64,000 nt of DNA from Paucibacter sp. Y2R2-4 (GTDB taxonomy: Bacteria > Pseudomonadota > Gammaproteobacteria > Burkholderiales > Burkholderiaceae_C): the NCBI RefSeq assembly GCF_025717535.1, contig NZ_JAJIRO010000004.1, forward strand, positions 699,085-763,084, in the 5' to 3' direction. The notes beneath the pieces were generated by a model. The model searched no databases, had not been told where the DNA came from, and was given only the letters and a program-made list of their open reading frames with translations. Position 1 is the first letter of the stretch; the number at the start of each line of letters is the position of its first letter. Positions 1-7,644 of the stretch are shown piece after piece. The position numbers and the translations under genes were made by a program.

Positions 1-14
1 TCTGTTCATACCCC

Positions 15-497
15 TTAGCCTGGGGTATTGCCTGACATACTCAAATCACCACCCTCATACCAAACGCCGTATTTGTCCCCGAGCCAAATATGGAGGCGAA
101 AGAGATAGGCATTGGACAGCATTATAATTCCCCCCACCAGTGCCGGCTCATTGACAAGGCCAAGAACGCAGAAGGCGAAACCGAAGAGGTGCGATATGAA
201 TTCCACCTTGCAGGCAGATTTGCGTGTTGGGCGGAGGCTGAAAAAATTCACGGCGAAAAGCCATTTGAGGCCGGTAGGTAGTCGCTGCCAGTTATCAGAC
301 TGTTTGTCCATTTCGAAATTCTCCTGGGTTAAGCTTTTGACATCAACTTCAAGCACTGATGCCAAACACTTCAGGGATTCCAAGCTCGGACTATGGCCGC
401 TTTCGATTCGCTGAATGGTCCGCACGCTGAGGCCGGACATTTGAGCCAATTGCTCTTGAGATAAAAGACGGCTAATGCGTAATTGCTTAAGAATCAT
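15..497 (-). CDS. XRE-family helix-turn-helix regulator with C-terminal 2TM-like membrane tail
   Basis: A protein of about 161 residues. The first 55 residues form a lambda-repressor-type helix-turn-helix (SQEQLAQMSGLSVRTIQRIE), typical of XRE DNA-binding domains. A hydrophilic linker follows, then two hydrophobic stretches (around FAFCVLGLVNEPALVGGIIML) that look like a 2TM domain, so the regulator may be tethered to the inner membrane. An upstream ATG at 530 would add 11 residues; I prefer the ATG at 497 because the HTH domain begins directly after it. There is no strong ribosome binding site at either. Target genes are unknown; no neighbour points to a job. Confidence 0.75.
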   Translation of the reverse strand: MILKQLRISRLLSQEQLAQMSGLSVRTIQRIESGHSPSLESLKCLASVLEVDVKSLTQENFEMDKQSDNWQRLPTGLKWLFAVNFFSLRPTRKSACKVEFISHLFGFAFCVLGLVNEPALVGGIIMLSNAYLFRLHIWLGDKYGVWYEGGDLSMSGNTPG

Positions 498-614
498 GGA
501 GTTGCTTGGTGAACAGTGCACCCAGATCATGTGGCGAGATTAGCAGTGGCGGTTAGGAAAACACCACGACACCCACCCGACAAAAGCCCGACAGACACCC
601 GACAGCTGTAGAGA

Positions 615-631
615 AAATGGGGTCAGGTTCA
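615..631 (+). repeat. Single copy of the AAATGGGGTCAGGTTCA repeat
   Basis: The 17-base word AAATGGGGTCAGGTTCA lies between the XRE regulator and the small exported protein. It recurs as both arms of a perfect inverted repeat at 1278-1320. Truncated versions are seen at 1264-1274 (AAATGGGGTCA), 36320-36330 (AATGGGGTCAA) and 52053-52065 (AATGGGGTCAGGT). All copies lie outside genes. Confidence 0.7.
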
Positions 632-641
632 TGTTCCGAGT

Positions 642-1211
642 TCATTCGATCTGAAGACTCGCAAAAGCGTAATCACGATCGAAATGCCGCAGCAGGCTGT
701 CGAGCAACTTGAGATTCAGTGCATTGCCAAAATGCTCGTCCTTGCCGGCCGCCACGGCATCACGATGGCTTTGCAGGGCGACTCGGTCTTTCTCTAGAAA
801 GGCAATGGTCGCGCGAACATAGTCGTTCCAGCGCAGTGATCCTGGCTTGCGATCGTCTTTGTCACTGAGTACGGTTTTTGAATACCGAACCGCAGCGACC
901 GTGTCTCCTTGGGTCGCCCGAAGCTGGGCGATATGCCAACGCAGGGAGCTTTGCTTGGCTCCATTGGCGGCGATATAAGCCTCGATCAAATCCGCCGCCT
1001 GCTTCTCGCAGCCCGGCTCTCTCACAAGCGCTCGAAAGCCCTGGCCCTCGGTTTGATCAAAGGCCCGGTAGTCCAAACTCAGATCGGTCTTGAGGCGCTC
1101 TTGGTAGAGCCGCTCGCAATCCAAGGCTTGAACGCCCCCACTGAGCAAAAGCAGGCTGCACAAAGCAAACCAGGGCAAGCATCTTGACTCAGGCATTTTC
1201 AAACGACGCAT
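642..1211 (-). CDS. Small exported protein of unknown function
   Basis: 189 residues. The N-terminus has a classical Sec signal peptide: basic MRRLK, hydrophobic core around WFALCSLLLLSG, and a likely cleavage after VQA just before LDCERLY. The mature part is mainly charged and helical, with two cysteines near its start (LDCERL and PGCEKQ). I recognise no family. It may be a periplasmic helical-repeat protein, but that is only an impression. A second in-frame ATG at 1196 is an equally good start. The gene is flanked on both sides by the AATGGGGTCAGGTTCA repeat family and looks monocistronic. Confidence 0.6.
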   Translation of the reverse strand: MRRLKMPESRCLPWFALCSLLLLSGGVQALDCERLYQERLKTDLSLDYRAFDQTEGQGFRALVREPGCEKQAADLIEAYIAANGAKQSSLRWHIAQLRATQGDTVAAVRYSKTVLSDKDDRKPGSLRWNDYVRATIAFLEKDRVALQSHRDAVAAGKDEHFGNALNLKLLDSLLRHFDRDYAFASLQIE

Positions 1212-1277
1212 GGGCGTAGGCAGATCAAGTCGAAGAACAGGAGGAGGAAGGGTACGCCCAAGAAAATGGGGTCAAGA

Positions 1278-1320
1278 AAATGGGGTCAGGTTCATTTGAT
1301 ATCTGAACCTGACCCCATTT
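1278..1320. repeat. Perfect 17-bp inverted repeat (AATGGGGTCAGGTTCA family)
   Basis: Left arm AAATGGGGTCAGGTTCA (1278-1294) and right arm TGAACCTGACCCCATTT (1304-1320) are perfect complements around a 9-nt loop. A partial third copy (AAATGGGGTCA, 1264-1274) precedes it. The element lies between the convergent-side ends of the small exported protein's promoter region and the 3' end of the ABC ATPase gene, so it could act as a REP-like hairpin or as part of a terminator. It has no transposase in the window. Confidence 0.75.
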
Positions 1321-1358
1321 AGAACCATTTAGAAAGCTCGGTACCGAGCCGTTTGTTT

Positions 1359-3056
1359 TTAGGCTGCTGCTGCCGCTGCGACCTCGCCGCCTTGGTAGCC
1401 GCGTGGCACCGCGCCCAAGAGCTTGCGGGTGTATTCCTGCTTCGGCGCATCGAGCAAGGCCTGGGTCTCGTTTTGCTCGACCACATCGCCGTTCTGCATC
1501 ACCAGCACTTCGTCGGAGATGAACTTCACCACCGCCAAGTCATGGCTGATGAAGACATAGCTCAGGCCGAACTCGTCCTGCAGGTCTTTCAGCAAATTGA
1601 GCACCTGGGCCTGCACGGACACGTCCAGCGCCGACACCGCTTCGTCCAGCACCAAGACCTCGGGGTTCAGCGTCAGGCAGCGTGCAATCGCAATGCGCTG
1701 ACGCTGGCCGCCTGAGAACTCGTGCGGGTACTTGTTCAAGACCGTGTCGTCCAGGCCCACCTTCTTCAGCAGGGCGCTGGCGCGAGCCAGACGCTCTTCG
1801 TGGCTGGCACCGATCTTGTGGATTTCCATCGGCTCGACCAAGGTTTGGCCAATGGTGAAGCGCGGGTTCAGCGAGGCATAGGGGTTTTGGAACACCACCT
1901 GGATGCGGCGGCGCATCTTTTGCCAGTCATTGCCGCTCATCTTCAGCAGGTCTTTGCCTTCAAACAAGACCTCGCCGCCGGTCGGCTCATGCAGACGCAA
2001 AAGCGTCAGGCCCATGGTGGTCTTGCCGGAGCCGGACTCGCCCACCACGCCCAGGGTGTAACCCTTGCGCAGCTTGAAGCTGACTTCCTTGACGGCCTTG
2101 AACTCCTTCTTGCCGAACAGGCCGGCCTTGAAGAAGAAGCTCTTCTTCAGACCGCGCGCTTCCAGGATCACTGGCGCATTCGGGTCCTTGGCCTTGCCCA
2201 CGCCTTCGCTGATGCTGCGGCCGGCGATGTGGTCGTCGATCACCATCAGGCGGGCCGGGTTCTCGGTCAGCGAAGGGCGGCAGGCCAGCAAGGCCTTGGT
2301 GTAGCTGTCTTGCGGATTGCTGAAGATCTGGGCCACCGGGGCCTTCTCGCGGATCTGACCGTGGCGCATCACCACCACCTGATCGGAGATTTCGCCCACC
2401 ACGCCGAGGTCGTGCGAGATGAACAACAAGCTCATCTTGTGCGTTTCCTTCAGCTTGGCCATCAGTTCCATCACCTGGCGCTGGATGGTTACGTCCAGGG
2501 CGGTGGTCGGCTCGTCGGCGATCAAAAGCTTGGGCGAGCAAGCCAGGGCCACGGCAATCATCACGCGCTGCTGCTGGCCACCCGACATCTCGTGCGGATA
2601 GGCCTTCAGGCGGCGCTTGGGCTCGGGGATGCCGACCTCATTGAGCAGCTCTTCGGCCCGCACCAGGGCCTGCTTCTTGCTCATTCCCATGTGCTTGATC
2701 AGCGGCTCCATGATCTGGTCGGCCACGGTGAACACCGGGTTCAGCGAAGTCATAGGATCCTGGAACACGCAGGCGATGTCGCGGCCACGGATGGCTTGCA
2801 ACTCGCGCAGCGAGCACTGGCGCAGGTCCTGCCCTTGGAACAGGATCTTGCCCTCGCGCTCGGCGTTGTCGGGCAGCAGGTTCAAGATGGACATGGCCGT
2901 CACCGACTTGCCCGAACCCGACTCGCCCACCAGGGCCACGGTCGAATTCTCGGGGATGTCAAAGCTGATGCCCTTGACGGCCAATGCGCGCTGCATCTGG
3001 CCGTCCACCTTGCCCATGCGGAAGGCGACCTTGAGGTCTTGAATGGATAACAACAT
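1359..3056 (-). CDS. Oligopeptide-type ABC importer, double ATP-binding protein (YejF/GsiA type)
   Basis: 565 residues with two complete ABC ATPase domains in tandem, the architecture of YejF and GsiA. Domain 1: Walker A GESGSGKS (residues 44-51), signature MSGGQQQR, Walker B LLIADEPTTALD. Domain 2: Walker A GESGSGKTT, signature FSGGQRQR, Walker B VLVLDEAVSALD. A linker of about 60 residues joins them. It would power import of short peptides or related solutes through the two permeases encoded upstream in the same leftward operon. The start has a good ribosome binding site (GGAGAG) 5' of the ATG at 3056. The tail ends in an alanine run. It is separated from the permease gene by 140 bp holding hairpin repeats, so its expression may be tuned separately. 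Confidence 0.93.
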   Translation of the reverse strand: MLLSIQDLKVAFRMGKVDGQMQRALAVKGISFDIPENSTVALVGESGSGKSVTAMSILNLLPDNAEREGKILFQGQDLRQCSLRELQAIRGRDIACVFQDPMTSLNPVFTVADQIMEPLIKHMGMSKKQALVRAEELLNEVGIPEPKRRLKAYPHEMSGGQQQRVMIAVALACSPKLLIADEPTTALDVTIQRQVMELMAKLKETHKMSLLFISHDLGVVGEISDQVVVMRHGQIREKAPVAQIFSNPQDSYTKALLACRPSLTENPARLMVIDDHIAGRSISEGVGKAKDPNAPVILEARGLKKSFFFKAGLFGKKEFKAVKEVSFKLRKGYTLGVVGESGSGKTTMGLTLLRLHEPTGGEVLFEGKDLLKMSGNDWQKMRRRIQVVFQNPYASLNPRFTIGQTLVEPMEIHKIGASHEERLARASALLKKVGLDDTVLNKYPHEFSGGQRQRIAIARCLTLNPEVLVLDEAVSALDVSVQAQVLNLLKDLQDEFGLSYVFISHDLAVVKFISDEVLVMQNGDVVEQNETQALLDAPKQEYTRKLLGAVPRGYQGGEVAAAAAA

Positions 3057-3135
3057 ACTAAATCTCTCCGTCTCGCTTTACAGCGCCCGCGTGGCGCTGA
3101 AGCACTGAAGCCAAGCGAAGCCCGCAGATCCGGCT

Positions 3136-3193
3136 TTGCCGGTCTGTCGGGCTTGCCCCCTTGAGGGGGCGCGCGCAGCGCGTAGGGGGTGGG
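3136..3193. repeat. GC-rich intergenic palindromes between permease and ATPase genes
   Basis: The 140-bp spacer of the transporter operon contains consecutive short dyads: CCGGCTTTGCCGG, GCCCCCTTGAGGGGGC (3155-3170, 6-bp stem, TTGA loop) and a GCGCGC/GCGCG stretch. Similar CCCCCTTGAGGGGGCG elements are common intergenic repeats in Burkholderiales genomes (general knowledge, not checked). It may stabilise or partially terminate the operon transcript. Confidence 0.5.
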
Positions 3194-3196
3194 TCA

Positions 3197-4252
3197 TCAC
3201 TCCAGGCCGCGCAGTTTGGGGTCCAGCGCATCGCGCAAGGCATCGGTGAACAGCGCGAACGCCGTCACGAAGATGGCCATCAAGCCCGTCACGGCGGCCA
3301 GCTGCCACCAGTAGCCCAGGATCAACTCGCTTTGCGATTCGCTCAGCATCGTGCCCCAGGAGACCTGGTCCACACCGACGCCCAAGCCCAGATAGGACAA
3401 GATCACTTCGCTCTTGATGAAGCTCACTACATGCAGGCTCAGCTGCACCAGGGCCACGTGCGAGACGTTGGGCAGGATGTGCTTGAACATGCGCGAGTAC
3501 TTGGAAGCACCAATCGCCTCGGCCGAACGCACGTATTCACGCACCGAGTGCTTCATGAACTCCGCGCGAATCAGGCGGTAGATGCCGGGCCAGCCGGCCA
3601 GGCCCAGAATCATCACCACCGACATCACGCCGCGGCCGAAGATCACCGCGAAAGCGAAGATCAGCAAGATGCTGGGGATGGCAGTGAAGACGTTGTAGAG
3701 CCACTCCAGGAAGTCGCCAACGCGGCCCCCGAAGAAGCCCGACAGGGCGCCCAGCACGGTGCCGATGATGGTGGCCACCACAGCCGCCAAGACGCCCACC
3801 AAGATCGAAACCTCGGCGCCCTTGATGGCCTTGGACATCACATCGCGGCCCAGGCGGTCGCCGCCCAGCGGCAGCGTTTCGGCCTTGACCAGGGTCTCGG
3901 TCTTGTACTGCTTGGCGCGCTCTTCCCATTCCTTGTACTTCGGGGCCAAGGGGTCGATATCGCTCAGGTCCACATTCGGGCCCTTGGGCGTGACGATGGC
4001 GCCGGTGGCTTCGGCAGGCGCCGGGCCGATGAAGGTGGGCGGCGCATTCGGCACGCCAACTTCCTTCTGCCAGTTCTTGGCGATCAGGCCGGTGCTGGAG
4101 GCGATCACCATCAGCAAGAAGAAGCCGACGATGACCATGGACACCATGCCCACCTTGTCGGTGCGCAGGCGGCGCCAGGACGCAGCCCAGACGCCCTCTG
4201 ATTTTTGAGCCGCCTTCGGTGCGGCTGTGTTGTTCGACATGACCGCACTCAT
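3197..4252 (-). CDS. Oligopeptide-type ABC importer permease (DppC/OppC/YejE family)
   Basis: 351 residues. A cytoplasmic N-terminus with the OppC-N type segment (EGVWAASWRRLRTDKVGMVS) leads into a first membrane helix, then a periplasmic loop of about 90 residues. The C-terminal BPD_transp_1 domain has about five helices and an EAA loop, YVRSAEAIGASKYSRMFKHI, which docks on the ATPase. It overlaps the upstream permease gene by four bases (ATGA), showing translational coupling. It forms the membrane channel with the other permease. A second possible start is the ATG 12 bases further in. Confidence 0.92.
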   Translation of the reverse strand: MSAVMSNNTAAPKAAQKSEGVWAASWRRLRTDKVGMVSMVIVGFFLLMVIASSTGLIAKNWQKEVGVPNAPPTFIGPAPAEATGAIVTPKGPNVDLSDIDPLAPKYKEWEERAKQYKTETLVKAETLPLGGDRLGRDVMSKAIKGAEVSILVGVLAAVVATIIGTVLGALSGFFGGRVGDFLEWLYNVFTAIPSILLIFAFAVIFGRGVMSVVMILGLAGWPGIYRLIRAEFMKHSVREYVRSAEAIGASKYSRMFKHILPNVSHVALVQLSLHVVSFIKSEVILSYLGLGVGVDQVSWGTMLSESQSELILGYWWQLAAVTGLMAIFVTAFALFTDALRDALDPKLRGLE

Positions 4253-5187
4253 TTCAAAACCACCCGTGGATCGACCAGCTTGTAGAGCAAGTCGGTGATC
4301 AAGTTCACCACCATGGTCAGGAAGGCGATGTAGATCGCGAAGGCCTGGATGACGGGGTAATCGCTGCGGTTCACTGCCAGCAAGATCTCACGGCCGAGGC
4401 CGGGGATAGAGAAGAACACTTCCAGCAAGAAGCTGCCGACGAAAACGCCGGGCAAGGCCACGGAGATGTTCGTCATGATGGGAATCATGGCGTTGCGCAG
4501 CACATGCTTGAGCAGAATCGTGCCCTCGGTCATGCCCTTGGCGCGCGCGGTGCGCACATAGTCGTGGCCGATTTCATCGAGGAAGAAGGTGCGGTACAGA
4601 CGCGTGTAAGGCGCAATCGCCACTGCCACGGCCACCATCACCGGCAGCGGCGCATAGGTGGTCAAGTTGGTCCAGACGCTGTCGGTCCAGCCCTGCACCG
4701 GGAACCAGCCCAGGCGGAAGGCGAACACATACTGGCCCACGATCACATAGACCAGCAGCGAGATCGACACCGCCACCGTGCTGATGATCATCACCGCGCG
4801 GTCGGTCAGGCTGCCGCGCACCGAGGCCACGGCCAGCGCAAACGGAATCGCCAGCAGCACTTCCAGGAAGAGGATGGGCAACATCACCGTCAGCGTGGCC
4901 GGCAAGCGGCTGCTGAACAGGCTGGCCACCGACTCATTGGTCGCCCAGCTCTTGCCCCAGTCGAAAGTGACGATCTGCTTGATGAAGATCCACAACTGCT
5001 CCAGCACCGGCTTGTTCAGGCCCAGCTGTTCGCGGATCGCGTCGATCTGCTCAGGGCTGGCGTTCAGGCCGCCGAGGATTTCGGCCGGGTCGCCGCCAAA
5101 GTACTTGAAGAGAAAGAACACCAGCAGCACGACACCGAGCAGAGTCGGAATCATTTGCCACAGGCGCCTGAGCAGGTAGGCCAACAT
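4249..5187 (-). CDS. Oligopeptide-type ABC importer permease (DppB/OppB/YejB family)
   Basis: 312 residues, first gene of the leftward transporter operon. It starts with the characteristic OppB N-terminus MLAYLLRRLWQMIPTLLGVV (first helix), followed by a periplasmic loop with the GLNKPVLEQLW segment and WGKSW, then five further helices. The EAA loop is YVRTARAKGMTEGTILLKHV. Length and layout fit the DppB/OppB class. The operon is divergent from six solute-binding protein genes, which are the obvious periplasmic partners. Its 5' leader holds two nested inverted repeats (see 5217-5301). Confidence 0.93.
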   Translation of the reverse strand: MLAYLLRRLWQMIPTLLGVVLLVFFLFKYFGGDPAEILGGLNASPEQIDAIREQLGLNKPVLEQLWIFIKQIVTFDWGKSWATNESVASLFSSRLPATLTVMLPILFLEVLLAIPFALAVASVRGSLTDRAVMIISTVAVSISLLVYVIVGQYVFAFRLGWFPVQGWTDSVWTNLTTYAPLPVMVAVAVAIAPYTRLYRTFFLDEIGHDYVRTARAKGMTEGTILLKHVLRNAMIPIMTNISVALPGVFVGSFLLEVFFSIPGLGREILLAVNRSDYPVIQAFAIYIAFLTMVVNLITDLLYKLVDPRVVLK

Positions 5188-5596
5188 TGCTGTCGCGTCT
5201 CCAGGGTTTGCAGGTCGCAGTTCGACAAAAGTGAAACCCCGCAGGCTCGTGGCGAACGGGGTTTGCGCAAAGAAAATCTGGCGCGAGTCTAGTCGAACTG
5301 CCGCCCCTCGCTCACCGGCATTTGCCCAGGGCGCCCCCCCGCGCCTGCGGGGCTAGGCCGCTATTTCAGGGCTCAAGCAACGAATCAAACCTAGCCTGAT
5401 GCAGTTTGCGCATAAGGCGCTCAAGCCACAAAGCACTAGACTGCGCGGCTCTGCAAGCGCCCTCATCCTGGGCGAAGGCCCGTTTCCATCGGCATTTCCG
5501 GCCTTTGAGCGGGGGCAAAGCCTCGCTTCCGCGGTGCAGTCGTGACACAAATGCGCTTCGCCATGGCCGAGCAGATGAATAGAAGATGAACCTCGA
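5188..5596. promoter_or_regulatory. Divergent promoter region between importer operon and binding-protein array
   Basis: 409 bp without a gene. It must hold the promoters for the leftward permease operon and the rightward binding-protein genes. In the leftward leader two inverted repeats are nested: GCAGTTCGAC (5217-5226) with GTCGAACTGC (5292-5301), and inside it AAACCCCG (5234-5241) with CGGGGTTT (5257-5264). Transcribed leftward, the inner stem ends in GGGGTTT, so a leader hairpin or attenuator is possible. I cannot assign -35/-10 boxes with confidence. Confidence 0.45.
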
Positions 5597-7468
5597 ATGA
5601 AAAATCTCTTGAAGCAAAGTCCCCGGTCTTTTGGGGCGCTGGTGCCGCTGCTCTTCGGTCTGTTAAGCGCTGCCGCTGGCCTGGCATCGGCGCAAGCGAC
5701 GGCTGGGGCGGACAGCAGCAAAGCCCTCAGCGAGTCCCCCAAGGTCTTGCGTTATGCCTTTCGCGCCGCCGAGACCGGCTTTGACCCGGCGCAGATTTCC
5801 GACAGCTACTCAAAAGCCGTGGCCGCCGGCATCTTCGACGCGCCGCTGGAGTTTGAATATCACACCCGCCCGGCCAAGCTGCGCCCCAACACTTTGGTGG
5901 CCATGCCGGAGTTGTCGGCCGACTTCAAGACCCTGACCTTCGAGCTCAAGCCCGGCATTTACTTTGACGACCACGAAGTCTTCGGCGGCAAAAAGCGTGA
6001 GCTGGTCGCGGCCGACTATGTCTATTCAATCAAGCGGCATTACGACCCGGTCTGGAAGAGCCCGAATCTCTACCTGCTGGAAAACGTCAAGATCCTCGGC
6101 CTCTCCGAGCTTCGCAAGGAGCTGATGGCCGCCAAAAAGCCGTTTGACTACGACCGCCCGGTCGAGGGCCTGCAGGTGCTGAGCCGCTACAAATTCCAGG
6201 TCAAGCTGGGCGTGGGCGACCCACGCTTCATCTACCAGTTCGCCGATGCCGGCTTCCTGGGCGCGGTGGCCCGCGAGGTGGTAGAGAAGTACGGCGTCAA
6301 GGTGATGGAGCACCCGGTCGGCACCAATGCCTGGCGTCTCGCCGAGTGGCGCCGCAGCTCGCAAATCGTGCTGGAGAAGAACCCCAACTTCCGCGAGCTG
6401 CGCTATGCGGAAGTGGCACCCACCGACAACCCCGCCCTGGCCGCCCATGTCGCGGCGCTGCAAGGCCGCCGCTTGCCGATGGTGGACAAGGTGGTCATCG
6501 CCATCATTGAAGAAGCGCAACCGCGCTGGTTATCCTTCGTCAATGGCGAAAAAGACGTGATCGAAGAAGTGCCGGCCGACTTCGCCACCATCGCCATGCC
6601 CGGCAACAAGTTGGCGCCGAATCTGGCCAAGCGTGGCATTCAAATGACGCGTTACCCGCGTGCCGACGTGGCCTTCACCTACTTCAATATGGAAGACCCG
6701 GTGATCGGCGGCTACACGCCCGAGAAGATCGCGCTGCGCCGCGCCATTTCGCTGGGCTCGGACGTCGACAAGCAAATCCGCCTGGCCCGCCGCGGTCAAG
6801 CCGTGGCCTCGCAAGGCCCGATCGCTCCCGGCACCTTTGGCTTTGACCCGAACTTCAAGTCCGAGATGGGCGAGTTCAACCTGGCCAAGGCCAAGAGCCT
6901 GCTGGACCTGTACGGCTATGTCGACAAAGACGGTGACGGCTGGCGCGAGCAACCCGATGGTTCGCCGCTGAAGCTGGAATACGCCACGCAGCCCGACAGC
7001 ACCAACCGCCAACTCAACGAGCAATGGCAGCTGACCATGAATGCGCTGAAGATCCGCGTCAAGTTCAAAACCGCCAAATGGCCCGAGAACCTGAAGGCGG
7101 CCAATGCCGGCAAGCTGCAGATGTGGGGCGTGTCCTGGGTGGCCACGGCGCCCGATGGTGACACCTTCCTGGCCCTGGGCGACGGCGGTGCCAAGGGCAA
7201 GGCCAACAAGGCGCGCTTTGACCTGCCGGCCTATAACGCGCTCTACGCCAAGCAAAAGTCCTTGCCCGATGGCCCCGAGCGCCAAGCGGTGATGGCCGAG
7301 GCCGCCAAGCTGCTGATCGCCTATATGCCTTACAAGACCGAGGTGCACCGCGTCTTCACCGATATGGCGCAACCCTGGGTCGTGGGCTACAACCGCAATG
7401 TCTTTGTGCGCGACTTCTGGAAGTATGTGGACATCGACACCGAGGTCTTGAAGCGCCAAGGCAAGTGA
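5597..7468 (+). CDS. Periplasmic solute-binding protein, SBP_bac_5 (OppA/DppA) family, array member 1
   Basis: 623 residues. Sec signal peptide of about 33 residues ending near LASAQA. The mature protein opens with the block KVLRYAFRAAETGFDPAQIS shared by all members of the array, and contains the family's peptide-binding fold with a calcium-loop-like segment DKDGDGWRE near residue 445. It would capture a peptide or similar solute in the periplasm and deliver it to the divergent importer. It belongs to a subgroup with member 2, both having SQGPI in place of the AQS found in the others. It starts at an ATG after AACCTCGA, with no strong ribosome binding site. Confidence 0.92.
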   Translation: MKNLLKQSPRSFGALVPLLFGLLSAAAGLASAQATAGADSSKALSESPKVLRYAFRAAETGFDPAQISDSYSKAVAAGIFDAPLEFEYHTRPAKLRPNTLVAMPELSADFKTLTFELKPGIYFDDHEVFGGKKRELVAADYVYSIKRHYDPVWKSPNLYLLENVKILGLSELRKELMAAKKPFDYDRPVEGLQVLSRYKFQVKLGVGDPRFIYQFADAGFLGAVAREVVEKYGVKVMEHPVGTNAWRLAEWRRSSQIVLEKNPNFRELRYAEVAPTDNPALAAHVAALQGRRLPMVDKVVIAIIEEAQPRWLSFVNGEKDVIEEVPADFATIAMPGNKLAPNLAKRGIQMTRYPRADVAFTYFNMEDPVIGGYTPEKIALRRAISLGSDVDKQIRLARRGQAVASQGPIAPGTFGFDPNFKSEMGEFNLAKAKSLLDLYGYVDKDGDGWREQPDGSPLKLEYATQPDSTNRQLNEQWQLTMNALKIRVKFKTAKWPENLKAANAGKLQMWGVSWVATAPDGDTFLALGDGGAKGKANKARFDLPAYNALYAKQKSLPDGPERQAVMAEAAKLLIAYMPYKTEVHRVFTDMAQPWVVGYNRNVFVRDFWKYVDIDTEVLKRQGK

Positions 7469-7644
7469 TCCGCCCCGCAAAGCTCCGCCCCTCAACCCTG
7501 GGGTTGGACTGCATGGCCGGGCCGGCGCACAGGCACTAGACTTCGCCCTGCGTCGCTCTAGCTGAGCGGGCGCGCAAGAGCTCCATCGCGCCGAGGTCAA
7601 AAGCCTGCCGGCGCGTTTGTTTGTCTGTCCGTCCACGAACCAGG

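Noticed and set aside
1278..1320. Inverted repeat considered as the end of an insertion sequence
   Set aside because: No transposase, no second terminus pair and no target duplication nearby; a REP-like element fits better.
3058..3308. Short frames in the spacer of the transporter operon
   Set aside because: They overlap the permease gene or palindromic repeats and have no ribosome binding site or conserved look.
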